Below the pieces are notes generated by a model. That model was not told where the DNA came from and made no database searches. It saw only the letters and a program-made list of their open reading frames with translations. From positions 124,001 through 188,000 of the forward strand of contig DDUR01000101.1 in the NCBI GenBank assembly GCA_002344895.1: a DNA stretch of 64,000 nt. Direction: 5' to 3'. The number at the start of each line of letters is the position of its first letter. Position 1 is the stretch's first letter. Below, piece by piece: positions 16,814 to 24,481 of the stretch. Made by a program: the position numbers and the translations under genes. The stretch is from Ignavibacteria bacterium UBA2333. GTDB taxonomy: Bacteria; Bacteroidota; Ignavibacteria; Kapaibacteriales; Kapaibacteriaceae.

Positions 16814-17688
16814 GCTTCAGGACCTCCACGTGCTGCGAGTAAGGTATTCATCAGAAGCATTGCTCGTGTCATTGGTCCAACTCCGCCCGGCACTGGCGTG
16901 ATTGCAGAGGCTTTGCCAACGACGGCGTCAAAGTCAACGTCACCTGTCAGACGCGATGTTCCATCATCTGCAACAAGACGATTCATACCTACGTCGATCA
17001 CAACGGCCCCGTCTTTCACGTGTTCCGCACGTATGAGATGTGTAACACCTACTGCGGCAATGATGATGTCCGCTCGCTGACAATGAGCGGCCAAGTCACG
17101 TGTGCCTGTATGACAGAGTGTTACCGTAGCATTGCCCTGTGGACGCTTCTGCGCAAGTAAGGCTGCGAGAGGTTTGCCAACGATGTTTGATCGTCCGATA
17201 ACGACGGCATGTTTACCGGACGTCTCGATTGCGTGGCGTTTAAAGATCTCCAACACACCTGCCGGTGTGCATGGTAAAAAACCAGGAAGTCCAATCAGTA
17301 GCCGACCTGCGTTATCCGGGTGAAAGCCATCAACGTCCTTCGTTGGGCTGATCGTTCGAATCACCCGCTGTTCGTCGATATGGGGCGGAAGGGGCAGCTG
17401 AACAAGTATTCCATGGACGTCGTCGTCAGCATTCCATGCACGCACAATTGACAGTACTTCATCCTGTTGAGCATCTGCTGGTAAACGGACGATGGTACTG
17501 CGTATGCCAACCTTTTCGCAATCGCGTGCTTTGTTGCGTACGTAAACATCTGAGGCAGGATTATCTCCAACCAGCAACAGGTTGAGTCCAGGCTGCACAC
17601 CTCGTGTCGACACGAGATGTTCCGTGTCGCGCCGGACCTCTTCTCGAATCTCTTTTGCCAGTGCGTTACCGTCGAGCAGTACGGCCAT
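16810..17688 (-). CDS. folD: Bifunctional methylenetetrahydrofolate dehydrogenase/cyclohydrolase FolD
   Basis: A 292-residue cytosolic enzyme linking 5,10-methylene-, methenyl- and 10-formyl-THF. Motifs: VGDNPASDVYVRNKARDCEKVGI (contains the catalytic Tyr-x-x-x-Lys), VQLPLPPHI, KDVDGFHPDNAGRL, and the nucleotide-binding VVIGRSNIVGKPLAALL, ending with TPVPGGVGPMTRAML. The start at 17688 is one base after the stop of the O-antigen ligase gene; a longer frame extends into that gene and is rejected. It supplies one-carbon units that the MTHFR fusion at 28.5 kb could use. Confidence 0.97.
   Translation of the reverse strand: MAVLLDGNALAKEIREEVRRDTEHLVSTRGVQPGLNLLLVGDNPASDVYVRNKARDCEKVGIRSTIVRLPADAQQDEVLSIVRAWNADDDVHGILVQLPLPPHIDEQRVIRTISPTKDVDGFHPDNAGRLLIGLPGFLPCTPAGVLEIFKRHAIETSGKHAVVIGRSNIVGKPLAALLAQKRPQGNATVTLCHTGTRDLAAHCQRADIIIAAVGVTHLIRAEHVKDGAVVIDVGMNRLVADDGTSRLTGDVDFDAVVGKASAITPVPGGVGPMTRAMLLMNTLLAARGGPEA
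17382..17395 (+). repeat. 9-bp GGGGC repeat pair in folD
   Basis: Cores at 17382-17386 and 17391-17395, period 9, encoding the conserved FolD motif QLPLPPH. This copy may therefore be coincidental. Confidence 0.35.
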
Positions 17689-17689
17689 G

Positions 17690-19096
17690 TTACGAGGTAC
17701 CTTCCTTGTCAATGCGAATTGTGTGCTCGACGAGACGATTCTGGCGACGGCCCTCATCAAGGATGATGCTGGCAATGAGGCCGACATCTATCCACAGGAC
17801 GTTCGATACGAAGTTATTACCCGTGAGGCCTACAAAAATAAGGATGAGTACACGAACTGGGACGATAACATGCAGTCCTGTCATCGTATTCTCTGTACCG
17901 TCACCACGGCGCCTGATCAACTGTACGCCAGCAAACAGAAGAACGGCCATCAAACCGCCATGTGCCAAGATTCCAAGCATTCCTTGTTCAGCGAGTACAC
18001 TTCCCCACGTAGTACTTGGATATGGTACTGAGTGCCGACGTCCTGCATCTGAATTCGAAAAGTTTCCAGGACCAACTCCAATTACAGGTGATTCAAGGAA
18101 GGCTTCGTACGATTTTTCGTAATCACTTGTACGTTGTGTGTAGGATTCACCTTCGATTTCAGACTCACTCTCTGCTGCCTTGCCTGTAGCAATTGAGGAA
18201 ATCCGACGGCCAAACAAATCGAGGACAGAAACCCCTACGTCCTCCTGAATCTTGAAATCGGCAGCAACAATTCCAACTGAGGCAACGAGTACACCAACAA
18301 TGAGCCTGTTTATAACGCGCCGAGGATGCACGTATAGACAGGTAGCGAGCATAATCGTCAACAACATCACTCCCGTCAACGAGAATGTGACAAATAGGGC
18401 TAAAAGATTGATGATGATGATGGTCGCCACAAGTGCGCGCGACGCAATAATCGGTTTTGTTCCTGTTAACCACGGTACAGCAACAAGCGATAATGACGTA
18501 GCTGAATACAAAGCCAAGGCTGACGGTTCAGAGAATATTGACGTTGCACGAAAGAAGTCACCAAACTGGAGAGCTAACTGAGTTGTATCTACGGCAAACG
18601 AGTCAATCTTTGTCGCATAGTTCGCATTTGTGATTTCAATCCACCCACCTGGCCACCCGAAGGCGCGTGCAGGTATCTGATATAATCCGTAAGCGGCAAT
18701 ACCAATCGACTGGATCGCAGATAGTCGCAACGCAGGTAACCATTCATCCGTCGTAACACGCGCAACTATACAGACAGCAGCAAAGGCCCAGAGTGCATAA
18801 AAATGCATCGATGTTTTGATGGCTTGTACGATTTCTCCATAACTGCCACCAACAAGTGGATGTATAGCGCTAATTCCGACAATAACTCCAACACCCATAA
18901 GCAGATAAAAAACAGAGCTCTGGGGAAGATGCCACGGACGTTTTCCAGTGATAAGGAGAAATGTGAGCCAGAGGATCACTGCCATCATACACGCTTCGGG
19001 CAATATCAGGCCGAATGTTCCAATCGTAAGAATGTCGAAGAACACCCAAGGCATGAGGACAAGAGTCACACCCAGAAGAAACTTCACCGACGTCAT
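17690..19096 (-). CDS. O-antigen ligase (Wzy_C/WaaL) family membrane protein
   Basis: A 468-residue polytopic protein with about ten to twelve hydrophobic segments. The Wzy_C-type periplasmic loop lies at about 330-380: YEKSYEAFLESPVIGVGPGNF, then STTWGSVLAEQGMLGILAHGG. Members ligate O-antigen to lipid A-core, polymerise O units or glycosylate proteins; sequence alone does not separate these. It is embedded in an overlapping operon between the yyaL-like gene (ATGA overlap at its start) and folD (1-bp gap), not in a polysaccharide cluster. Confidence 0.85.
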   Translation of the reverse strand: MTSVKFLLGVTLVLMPWVFFDILTIGTFGLILPEACMMAVILWLTFLLITGKRPWHLPQSSVFYLLMGVGVIVGISAIHPLVGGSYGEIVQAIKTSMHFYALWAFAAVCIVARVTTDEWLPALRLSAIQSIGIAAYGLYQIPARAFGWPGGWIEITNANYATKIDSFAVDTTQLALQFGDFFRATSIFSEPSALALYSATSLSLVAVPWLTGTKPIIASRALVATIIIINLLALFVTFSLTGVMLLTIMLATCLYVHPRRVINRLIVGVLVASVGIVAADFKIQEDVGVSVLDLFGRRISSIATGKAAESESEIEGESYTQRTSDYEKSYEAFLESPVIGVGPGNFSNSDAGRRHSVPYPSTTWGSVLAEQGMLGILAHGGLMAVLLFAGVQLIRRRGDGTENTMTGLHVIVPVRVLILIFVGLTGNNFVSNVLWIDVGLIASIILDEGRRQNRLVEHTIRIDKEGTS

Positions 19097-21102
19097 ACAT
19101 ATACCTCAGCAAGAAGGCTGCGGACAGCGTCTAACGAGCTGACTGGTAAGGAACACGATGTTCCGCGGCAGTGCATCAATGCTTCTGGACCGGCATCATA
19201 TCGTATCACCGTTGATGGTAAGAATACCTTTCCGATTTCCGGTGCCCATGAGGTATCCCATACCGTGTTGTGGTTTTCCCGGAACACTGTCAACGACGAA
19301 GGCTCGGATGTCAACATATCATAGACGGATATCAACATGCAGAATGCTTGTGGTACTTCCTGAATCAGTTTGGCATGGCCTGTTATCATGGCCCGAGCTT
19401 CGTCTCGGATTGCCTCGTCATCAATAATACTTGCAATCGTTGCGAATAACTCGGCCGCCATTGACGTGCTCGATGGATATGCGCCATCATAGACATCGCG
19501 TTGACGTACAGGGACATCCGTTGTATCGGCAGAGGTCCGCCGTGGCAGACCTTCCTCGTCCAGGAACTGATTCCGTATGACGTTCACCCACCTTCTCGCA
19601 TCTTCGAGATAGAGGTCGTTACCAGTGGACTGATACAGATGGACTGCTGCTAATCCCATAGCAGCAACGTCATCTAACACCAATACACCATGAGCACGAC
19701 CATCGCGATACGTACGGAAGTCACCACATAGTCGATTGACAGCTTCGTACGCAGACGTCGCTCGATCAATGATTGCCGCATCTGCAAAGGCGCGGCCTGC
19801 AATGGCCAACGCCATGATGTGGAGTCCATTGAGATCCCGTAATACCTTGTCGTCCGTACGTGGTTGAGGGCGCCGGTCACGATGTGTACGCAATACGTCC
19901 CGAATCTTGAGCCATTGGTCGTCACGTTGAATACGAGTGACATCCGCGTTACCCAGTCTAGGTACGTTTTCCCCCGTTCGACTTCCAGTCGCTTCGTCGA
20001 TAACATTGCCCTCGTGTGTTAATCCGAAACGAGCAGCCCATAACTCTCCACTCCTATCGCTTGTTACACTGTTAACAACCGAACACCACTCGTCAACTGT
20101 CCACATACAATGAGCACCTTCTCGGCCATCACTGTCAGCATCTATTGCCGTTGCATATGCTCCCTCACGGGTACGAAGTCTACGGTCAACAAATTCAATG
20201 ATCTCATATGCTGTTGTGCGGAAAAACGTGTTACCCGTTAGTTGCCATGCTTCAACAAAGGCCCGCAGGAGCATTGATTGATCATAAAGCATTTTCTCAA
20301 AATGCGGCAGATGCCATTCACGGTCTGTACTGTACCTGTGGAAACCTCCATCCACGTGATCATACATGCCGCCGGCTCGCATTGCCGTAAGTGTATCAAC
20401 GGATAACCGCAAATACTCAGCATCAGGGAACCGATTCGCTGCACGATGCAGCAGGAGAAGGTGATGCGGTGCAGGAAACTTCGGTGCTATGCCAAAACCA
20501 CCGTAGGTATCATCAAACGTGCGGTCATGATAGTCCGCAACGTCGCGCAGGATATCTGCGCCGAGTACACCATGTCGTTGTGACGTTGAGGCTGCATTGA
20601 GCATCTCCATGATGTTCGATGCGGTTTCAAGCACACGTTGCCGATCACCTTGCCATACGTCGTGTATTCGCTCCATTAGGTCGCTAAACCCAAGACGTTG
20701 AGGTGTGGAAAGCTTTGGAAAGTACGTCCCGGCAAAGAAGGGACGACGATCGGAATCCATAACAATCGTCAGCGGCCAGCCCCCATGCCCCGTCATCGCC
20801 TGGCAGACGTCCATACAGTACGCATCAACGTCTGGTCGTTCCTCACGATCGACCTTGATGCAGATAAAGCTTGCATTGAGGAACTCGGCAACGTCAGCGT
20901 CCTCAAACGATTCTCGCTCCATGACGTGACACCAATGACACGTCGAATAGCCAATGCTTACAAAGACCGGCTTGTCTTCGTTTCGTGCTCGTTCAAAGGC
21001 TTCGTCCGTCCATGCATTCCATGCCACCGGGTTGTGTGCATGTTGCAGGAGATACGGTGACGTTTCGTGAATGAGCGCATTCGCCGATCGTTCATCCGGC
21101 AT
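19093..21102 (-). CDS. YyaL-like thioredoxin-domain protein (DUF255, SPATA20 family)
   Basis: A 669-residue cytosolic protein. The N-terminal thioredoxin-like domain (about 1-160) contains NALIHETSPYLLQHAHNPV, GYSTCHWCHVMERESF (CxxC as CHWC) and GGWPLTIVMD. The remainder is an (alpha/alpha)6-barrel-like region resembling N-acylglucosamine epimerase/cellobiose epimerase folds (HFEKMLYDQ, AIDADSDGREG, DDKVLRDLNGLHIMALA). Its biochemical role is not established. The ATG at 21102 is preferred; an in-frame GTG lies at 21108. The gene overlaps the stop of the threonine dehydrogenase gene by 11 bp. Confidence 0.9.
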   Translation of the reverse strand: MPDERSANALIHETSPYLLQHAHNPVAWNAWTDEAFERARNEDKPVFVSIGYSTCHWCHVMERESFEDADVAEFLNASFICIKVDREERPDVDAYCMDVCQAMTGHGGWPLTIVMDSDRRPFFAGTYFPKLSTPQRLGFSDLMERIHDVWQGDRQRVLETASNIMEMLNAASTSQRHGVLGADILRDVADYHDRTFDDTYGGFGIAPKFPAPHHLLLLHRAANRFPDAEYLRLSVDTLTAMRAGGMYDHVDGGFHRYSTDREWHLPHFEKMLYDQSMLLRAFVEAWQLTGNTFFRTTAYEIIEFVDRRLRTREGAYATAIDADSDGREGAHCMWTVDEWCSVVNSVTSDRSGELWAARFGLTHEGNVIDEATGSRTGENVPRLGNADVTRIQRDDQWLKIRDVLRTHRDRRPQPRTDDKVLRDLNGLHIMALAIAGRAFADAAIIDRATSAYEAVNRLCGDFRTYRDGRAHGVLVLDDVAAMGLAAVHLYQSTGNDLYLEDARRWVNVIRNQFLDEEGLPRRTSADTTDVPVRQRDVYDGAYPSSTSMAAELFATIASIIDDEAIRDEARAMITGHAKLIQEVPQAFCMLISVYDMLTSEPSSLTVFRENHNTVWDTSWAPEIGKVFLPSTVIRYDAGPEALMHCRGTSCSLPVSSLDAVRSLLAEVYV

Positions 21103-22105
21103 AAACACCGGCTATGTTCGGAATGAGATATGTGTCGAATGCAGTGTCCATGTCAAACGTTGGTTTCCATCCCCAATCACGGCGTGCTGCTGAATCATCA
21201 ACATCAGCACACCACGAATCAATGATGGCCTGCCGCTTTGGATGTGGCGCATACGTGATCTCGGCTGCGGGAAAGGCCGACTTTACCTTCATGGCGATCT
21301 CCTCGGCCGTAGGAGCAAATGCACCGATGTTATACACGCGTCGTGTGAGTGACTCACGTGGTGCTGCCGCAAGGTTCAGAAGAGCTGTAACACCATCCGG
21401 CATAGCCATAAAGGGAATTCGCGCATCCGGTCTCACAAAACATGCATAAGGCTTCCCTTGTGCGGCAGCGTGAATCATTTCTGGCGCATAGTCCGAAGTT
21501 CCGCCACTCGGCACGGTAAAGGCCGAAATCAGTCCCGGGAATCGCAGCGCACGAAAGTCGACAGTTTTTTCGCCTGCATCATCCGTAAGCTGACCGTATC
21601 GCTCGCTCATATAAACGCCGAGTCGCTCACAGTACAGTTTGTTAATACCGTACATGGTGGTTGCATCAAGGTACACGTCTTCTGCCACGGCACCTGCTGA
21701 TGTTTTTACCTCAAGTGACGGCATTCCATACACGGCAATCGTACTCGGAAACAAAAACTTTACAGCAGATCCCGTTCGTTGGCCTATACGCCGAGCCATC
21801 GACAAGAGGCCCATCGTACCATTAACGTTCACCCGGTGAGCAAGCTCTGGATTTTTCTCGGCACTCGTTGACAACAAGGCGGCGAGATGATATATCTCGG
21901 CTATGTCGAATGACTCAAGCTGCTCAATGAGTTTAGGATCAGAGATATCGCCCTCAAACGACCACTTGACGTAACCCCTTTGAGCGTCGCCCAGTGGACG
22001 AAGGTCAACACTGATGACGTCACGGTCTCCGGAAGATGCAAAGGCTTCCAGAAGACTATGACCGATTTCTCCATTGGCTCCGGTAACAAGAACAATGCGG
22101 GACAC
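21092..22105 (-). CDS. tdh: L-threonine 3-dehydrogenase, epimerase/SDR type
   Basis: A 337-residue extended-SDR enzyme oxidising threonine to 2-amino-3-ketobutyrate with NAD+. Motifs: VTGANGEIG (7-15), Ser121 in FPSTIAVYG, and catalytic MYGINKLYCE (Tyr152, Lys156). The family-specific RALRFPGLIS, GGTSDYAPEMIHAA and IDSWCADVDDSAARRDWGW match non-zinc TDHs rather than sugar epimerases. GTG at 22105 is chosen because CGGAG lies six bases upstream and the Rossmann strand begins immediately. It heads the operon tdh-yyaL-ligase-folD-rluA. The partner KBL/2-amino-3-ketobutyrate lyase is not in the window. Confidence 0.88.
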   Translation of the reverse strand: MSRIVLVTGANGEIGHSLLEAFASSGDRDVISVDLRPLGDAQRGYVKWSFEGDISDPKLIEQLESFDIAEIYHLAALLSTSAEKNPELAHRVNVNGTMGLLSMARRIGQRTGSAVKFLFPSTIAVYGMPSLEVKTSAGAVAEDVYLDATTMYGINKLYCERLGVYMSERYGQLTDDAGEKTVDFRALRFPGLISAFTVPSGGTSDYAPEMIHAAAQGKPYACFVRPDARIPFMAMPDGVTALLNLAAAPRESLTRRVYNIGAFAPTAEEIAMKVKSAFPAAEITYAPHPKRQAIIDSWCADVDDSAARRDWGWKPTFDMDTAFDTYLIPNIAGVYAG

Positions 22106-22162
22106 AACAACTCCGAGGGTGAATGGTGGGCAAAGATCGTGTATATGGATGTATTGCGGAAG

Positions 22163-22175
22163 GGGGCAAAGGGGC
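22163..22175 (+). repeat. 9-bp-family GGGGC repeat pair, intergenic
   Basis: Cores at 22163-22167 and 22171-22175 (period 8) in the divergent tdh/DUF2851 spacer; units read GGGGCAAA. Confidence 0.6.
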
Positions 22176-22257
22176 AAAACAGCACATCGATACACAACTG
22201 CACCGGCGGTGTCACAAAACACCTCCGTTTTCCCACATGGCCATAGGAGGATTTCAC

Positions 22258-23292
22258 ATGAATGACACCGTGGACATTAACTACGACGAACTCACTCTGC
22301 AGCGAGCACTGCAAGAGGTCCTGGCTGACCCTGAGCGGCGCTGGACGTGCACAAATGGTGACGTTATCCAAATCGTCGCCATGGGAATTAGTGATCCTTC
22401 CGGGGGACCCGATTTCCGTGACACGGCAATTCTCCATGATGGAGTTGTCCATATCGGTGACACGGAGGTTCACATCCGTGCCAGTGACTGGAAAACACAC
22501 GGACACGACGGAGACCGGCGATATGCCTCGCTGTTGCTTCATGTTGTTGTGGTTGACGATTTGCCACGCAGAGTTGCACGATGGACTCTTGTACCACCGG
22601 CAGATCTCATTAGTCGTTCCGTTCAACGGCTCCACAACTTTCGTCCACGGAAACCCTTGCCGGTTGACGAACTACAGCATCATGCCCTACTCCGACTGTT
22701 GCGTAGCACCGTGCGGGCCGGTTCGCTCATATCGCGGCTCGGTAGTCTAGGAGCTATCACGGCGATGTGTGATGACTGGGTAGATCGCCTGCACAGAAAA
22801 CGACGGCGGCCCCTTGCAGATGGTTCGCTCGACGAACTACGACGTACGTTGCCGTCCTCTACCTTGGCACAACTCATCACGATCCTTCCATCAACAGCCG
22901 TTGAGGATGTGATTCATGCGATAGAGGAGGCAGAACGACATCGAATTGCTACCGAAGGTCTTGCTGTGCGCCGAGAAGTGTTCGTGAACTGTATTCTGCC
23001 AGTTCTTTGCTCACGTGCTGATGACCGTCATCGTATTCCTTTACTGCAGTGGTACTGGAGTGCGCGAGCCGTCCATACCTACGGACATCTTCGACGCCGA
23101 TTTCCAGGCCTCTCTCAGGACTATGTGTGGCAGCAACAAGGGATGTTGGAATTCCTTCGTGAAACGTCACCTCCACGCACCGTCTGTGCAGACATTATTC
23201 GGACTTATGGACTGGAGCGCACGTTAGACTTTTTACGCAGTAATGATCACCGCGCAGATAACGGTGACGTACACATGAGCGGGTCTGGCTAA
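22258..23292 (+). CDS. DUF2851 family protein
   Basis: A 344-residue soluble protein typical of Bacteroidota and relatives. The start at 22258 is fixed by a strong AGGAGG seven bases upstream (22244-22250); the longer frame lacks any site. The N-terminal half shows GISDPSGGPDFRDTAILHDG and GDTEVHIRASDWKTHGHDGDRRYASLLLHVVV, the characteristic family motif with acidic and basic residues reminiscent of a nuclease-like beta core, though this is only an impression. The C-terminus is helical (QQQGMLEFL, DIIRTYGLERTLDFL). Function unknown. It is followed by a good intrinsic terminator. Confidence 0.85.
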   Translation: MNDTVDINYDELTLQRALQEVLADPERRWTCTNGDVIQIVAMGISDPSGGPDFRDTAILHDGVVHIGDTEVHIRASDWKTHGHDGDRRYASLLLHVVVVDDLPRRVARWTLVPPADLISRSVQRLHNFRPRKPLPVDELQHHALLRLLRSTVRAGSLISRLGSLGAITAMCDDWVDRLHRKRRRPLADGSLDELRRTLPSSTLAQLITILPSTAVEDVIHAIEEAERHRIATEGLAVRREVFVNCILPVLCSRADDRHRIPLLQWYWSARAVHTYGHLRRRFPGLSQDYVWQQQGMLEFLRETSPPRTVCADIIRTYGLERTLDFLRSNDHRADNGDVHMSGSG

Positions 23293-23324
23293 CACACACA
23301 ATACATCGTAACCACGGCATCGCT

Positions 23325-23345
23325 GCCCATTTCGCCCCTTTCCCC
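23325..23345 (-). repeat. Decayed 9-bp repeat array, intergenic
   Basis: GCCCATTTC (23325) then GCCCCTTTC (23334) and a third partial unit, between DUF2851 and its terminator. Confidence 0.5.
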
Positions 23346-23415
23346 TTCCAACTATTTCCGCAACATCTGCCGTCGTCGTCCATTGCCACCTCCAAGGTGG
23401 ATGATGACGCGGGAC

Positions 23416-23453
23416 AACACCACTCGTCTGCGGCGGGTGGTGTTTGTTTTTTT
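23416..23453 (+). terminator. Rho-independent terminator after DUF2851
   Basis: An 11-pair stem (AACACCACTCG with CGGGTGGTGTT, one G-T pair) and a 7-base loop are followed by TGTTTTTTT. The orientation fits only plus-strand transcription. Confidence 0.85.
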
Positions 23454-23474
23454 GTGGTAGTTAATCTCCAACCA

Positions 23475-24239
23475 TCATTCACCGGGTGAGTGGAGTTCGT
23501 GCGCAAGTCGGATGGCTTCCGTACGCACGGCATTGCGCCAATCCTCACCACTTCCGGCATAGATCAAGCCTCGTGATACGTTAAACACGGCAGGTCCACC
23601 TGCATTTGCCGAGGCAATGAGTCTTGCATCACCACCCTGCGCTCCAATGCCGGGAACAAGGAAGGCGACATCTGTATATGACGTTCGAATTGCAGCAAGT
23701 TCGCGTTCATGTGTTGCGCCGACAACAAAACCGATATCCGATACCCGATCCCACGACAGGACAGATTCCATGACATGTTCGAACAGCATCTTGCCCCCAA
23801 CATTCTGACGTTGGAAGTCAGCACTTCCAGGATTTGACGTCAGCGCGAGAACGTAGACCATTTTTCCCTGCCATTGCAGGAACGGTTCAACGGAGTCACG
23901 GCCCATATATGGAGCGACGGTTATTGCATCTGCCTGCAGGTCTTCAAACACGGCCCTGGCATAGGCCGAGCTTGTGTTTCCAATGTCACCGCGTTTTGCA
24001 TCAGCAATTACATAGGCAGTGCCTACAGCATCTCGCACGGCATAGAGAGCATCAATTCCCTTCCGTCCAAACTGCTCGTAGAACGCCGTATTGATCTTGT
24101 AGCAGGTGGCAACGTCGCGTGTAAGACTGATGATCTCTGAACAAAACTCCACTATGGAATCTGGTCCTTGGGTGTATTCAGCGGGAAATCGTGAGGGATC
24201 GACGTCAAGGCCGACACATAAACCGGTGTTTGGTACCAT
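23475..24239 (-). CDS. pyrF: Orotidine 5'-phosphate decarboxylase (type 2)
   Basis: Final step of UMP synthesis (OMP to UMP + CO2). It has 254 residues: CVGLDVDPSRFP, the catalytic region VIADAKRGDIGNTSSAYA (Lys and Asp of the DxKxxD-like motif), ITVAPYMGRDSVEPFL, and the phosphate-binding PGIGAQGG. The start at 24239 fits the beginning of the barrel; no ribosome site precedes it and a TATTTTTG box ends four bases before ATG, suggesting a leaderless mRNA. A G-run element lies about 110 bp upstream. pyrE is at 52 kb, so the pathway is dispersed. Confidence 0.95.
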   Translation of the reverse strand: MVPNTGLCVGLDVDPSRFPAEYTQGPDSIVEFCSEIISLTRDVATCYKINTAFYEQFGRKGIDALYAVRDAVGTAYVIADAKRGDIGNTSSAYARAVFEDLQADAITVAPYMGRDSVEPFLQWQGKMVYVLALTSNPGSADFQRQNVGGKMLFEHVMESVLSWDRVSDIGFVVGATHERELAAIRTSYTDVAFLVPGIGAQGGDARLIASANAGGPAVFNVSRGLIYAGSGEDWRNAVRTEAIRLAHELHSPGE

Positions 24240-24243
24240 GCCA

Positions 24244-24251
24244 CAAAAATA
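24244..24251 (-). promoter_or_regulatory. TATTTTTG box abutting the pyrF start
   Basis: A full match to TAnnTTTG ends 4 bases before ATG; a TTG lies 18 bases upstream of the box. This places the expected transcript start at or near the start codon. Confidence 0.5.
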
Positions 24252-24330
24252 GTTCGTCACCCCCTGTAACAAGATTCTTACCCCCTGAGTCACTGCTTCT
24301 GAAACCCTCAAACTTGACCGTCCCCCTCCC

Positions 24331-24376
24331 GACGTGTGGGGAAATTCCCTCCCCCGACCCACCCCACCCACACGTC
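24331..24376 (-). promoter_or_regulatory. G-quadruplex motif in the loop of a 10-bp inverted repeat, pyrF upstream region
   Basis: The minus strand carries five G-runs separated by 1-2 bases at 24347-24369 (GGG, GGGG, GGG, GGGGG, GGG). They lie inside the loop formed by the perfect arms GACGTGTGGG (24331-24340) and CCCACACGTC (24367-24376), the last arm sharing three bases with the G-runs. The region lies between divergent pyrF and the metalloprotease gene. Function inferred only. Confidence 0.5.
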
Positions 24377-24481
24377 TCACCTTCGATGCTCGCTGCGAAC
24401 GTCCCATCTCGCGGCGAGCATCGCTGTTTTCCGCAGGTTCCGCACATTGCGGTCTTCTGCTCTTCCCGACATTCCTCCGTT

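Noticed and set aside
22123..22257. Upstream extension of the DUF2851 frame
   Set aside because: No ribosome site, includes the intergenic GGGGC repeat, and a strong AGGAGG directs the start at 22258.
24191..24481. 97-residue N-terminal extension of the metalloprotease overlapping pyrF
   Set aside because: Lacks a signal peptide and is Pro/Ser-rich junk from the G-run spacer; the start at 24482 gives a perfect lipoprotein signal.
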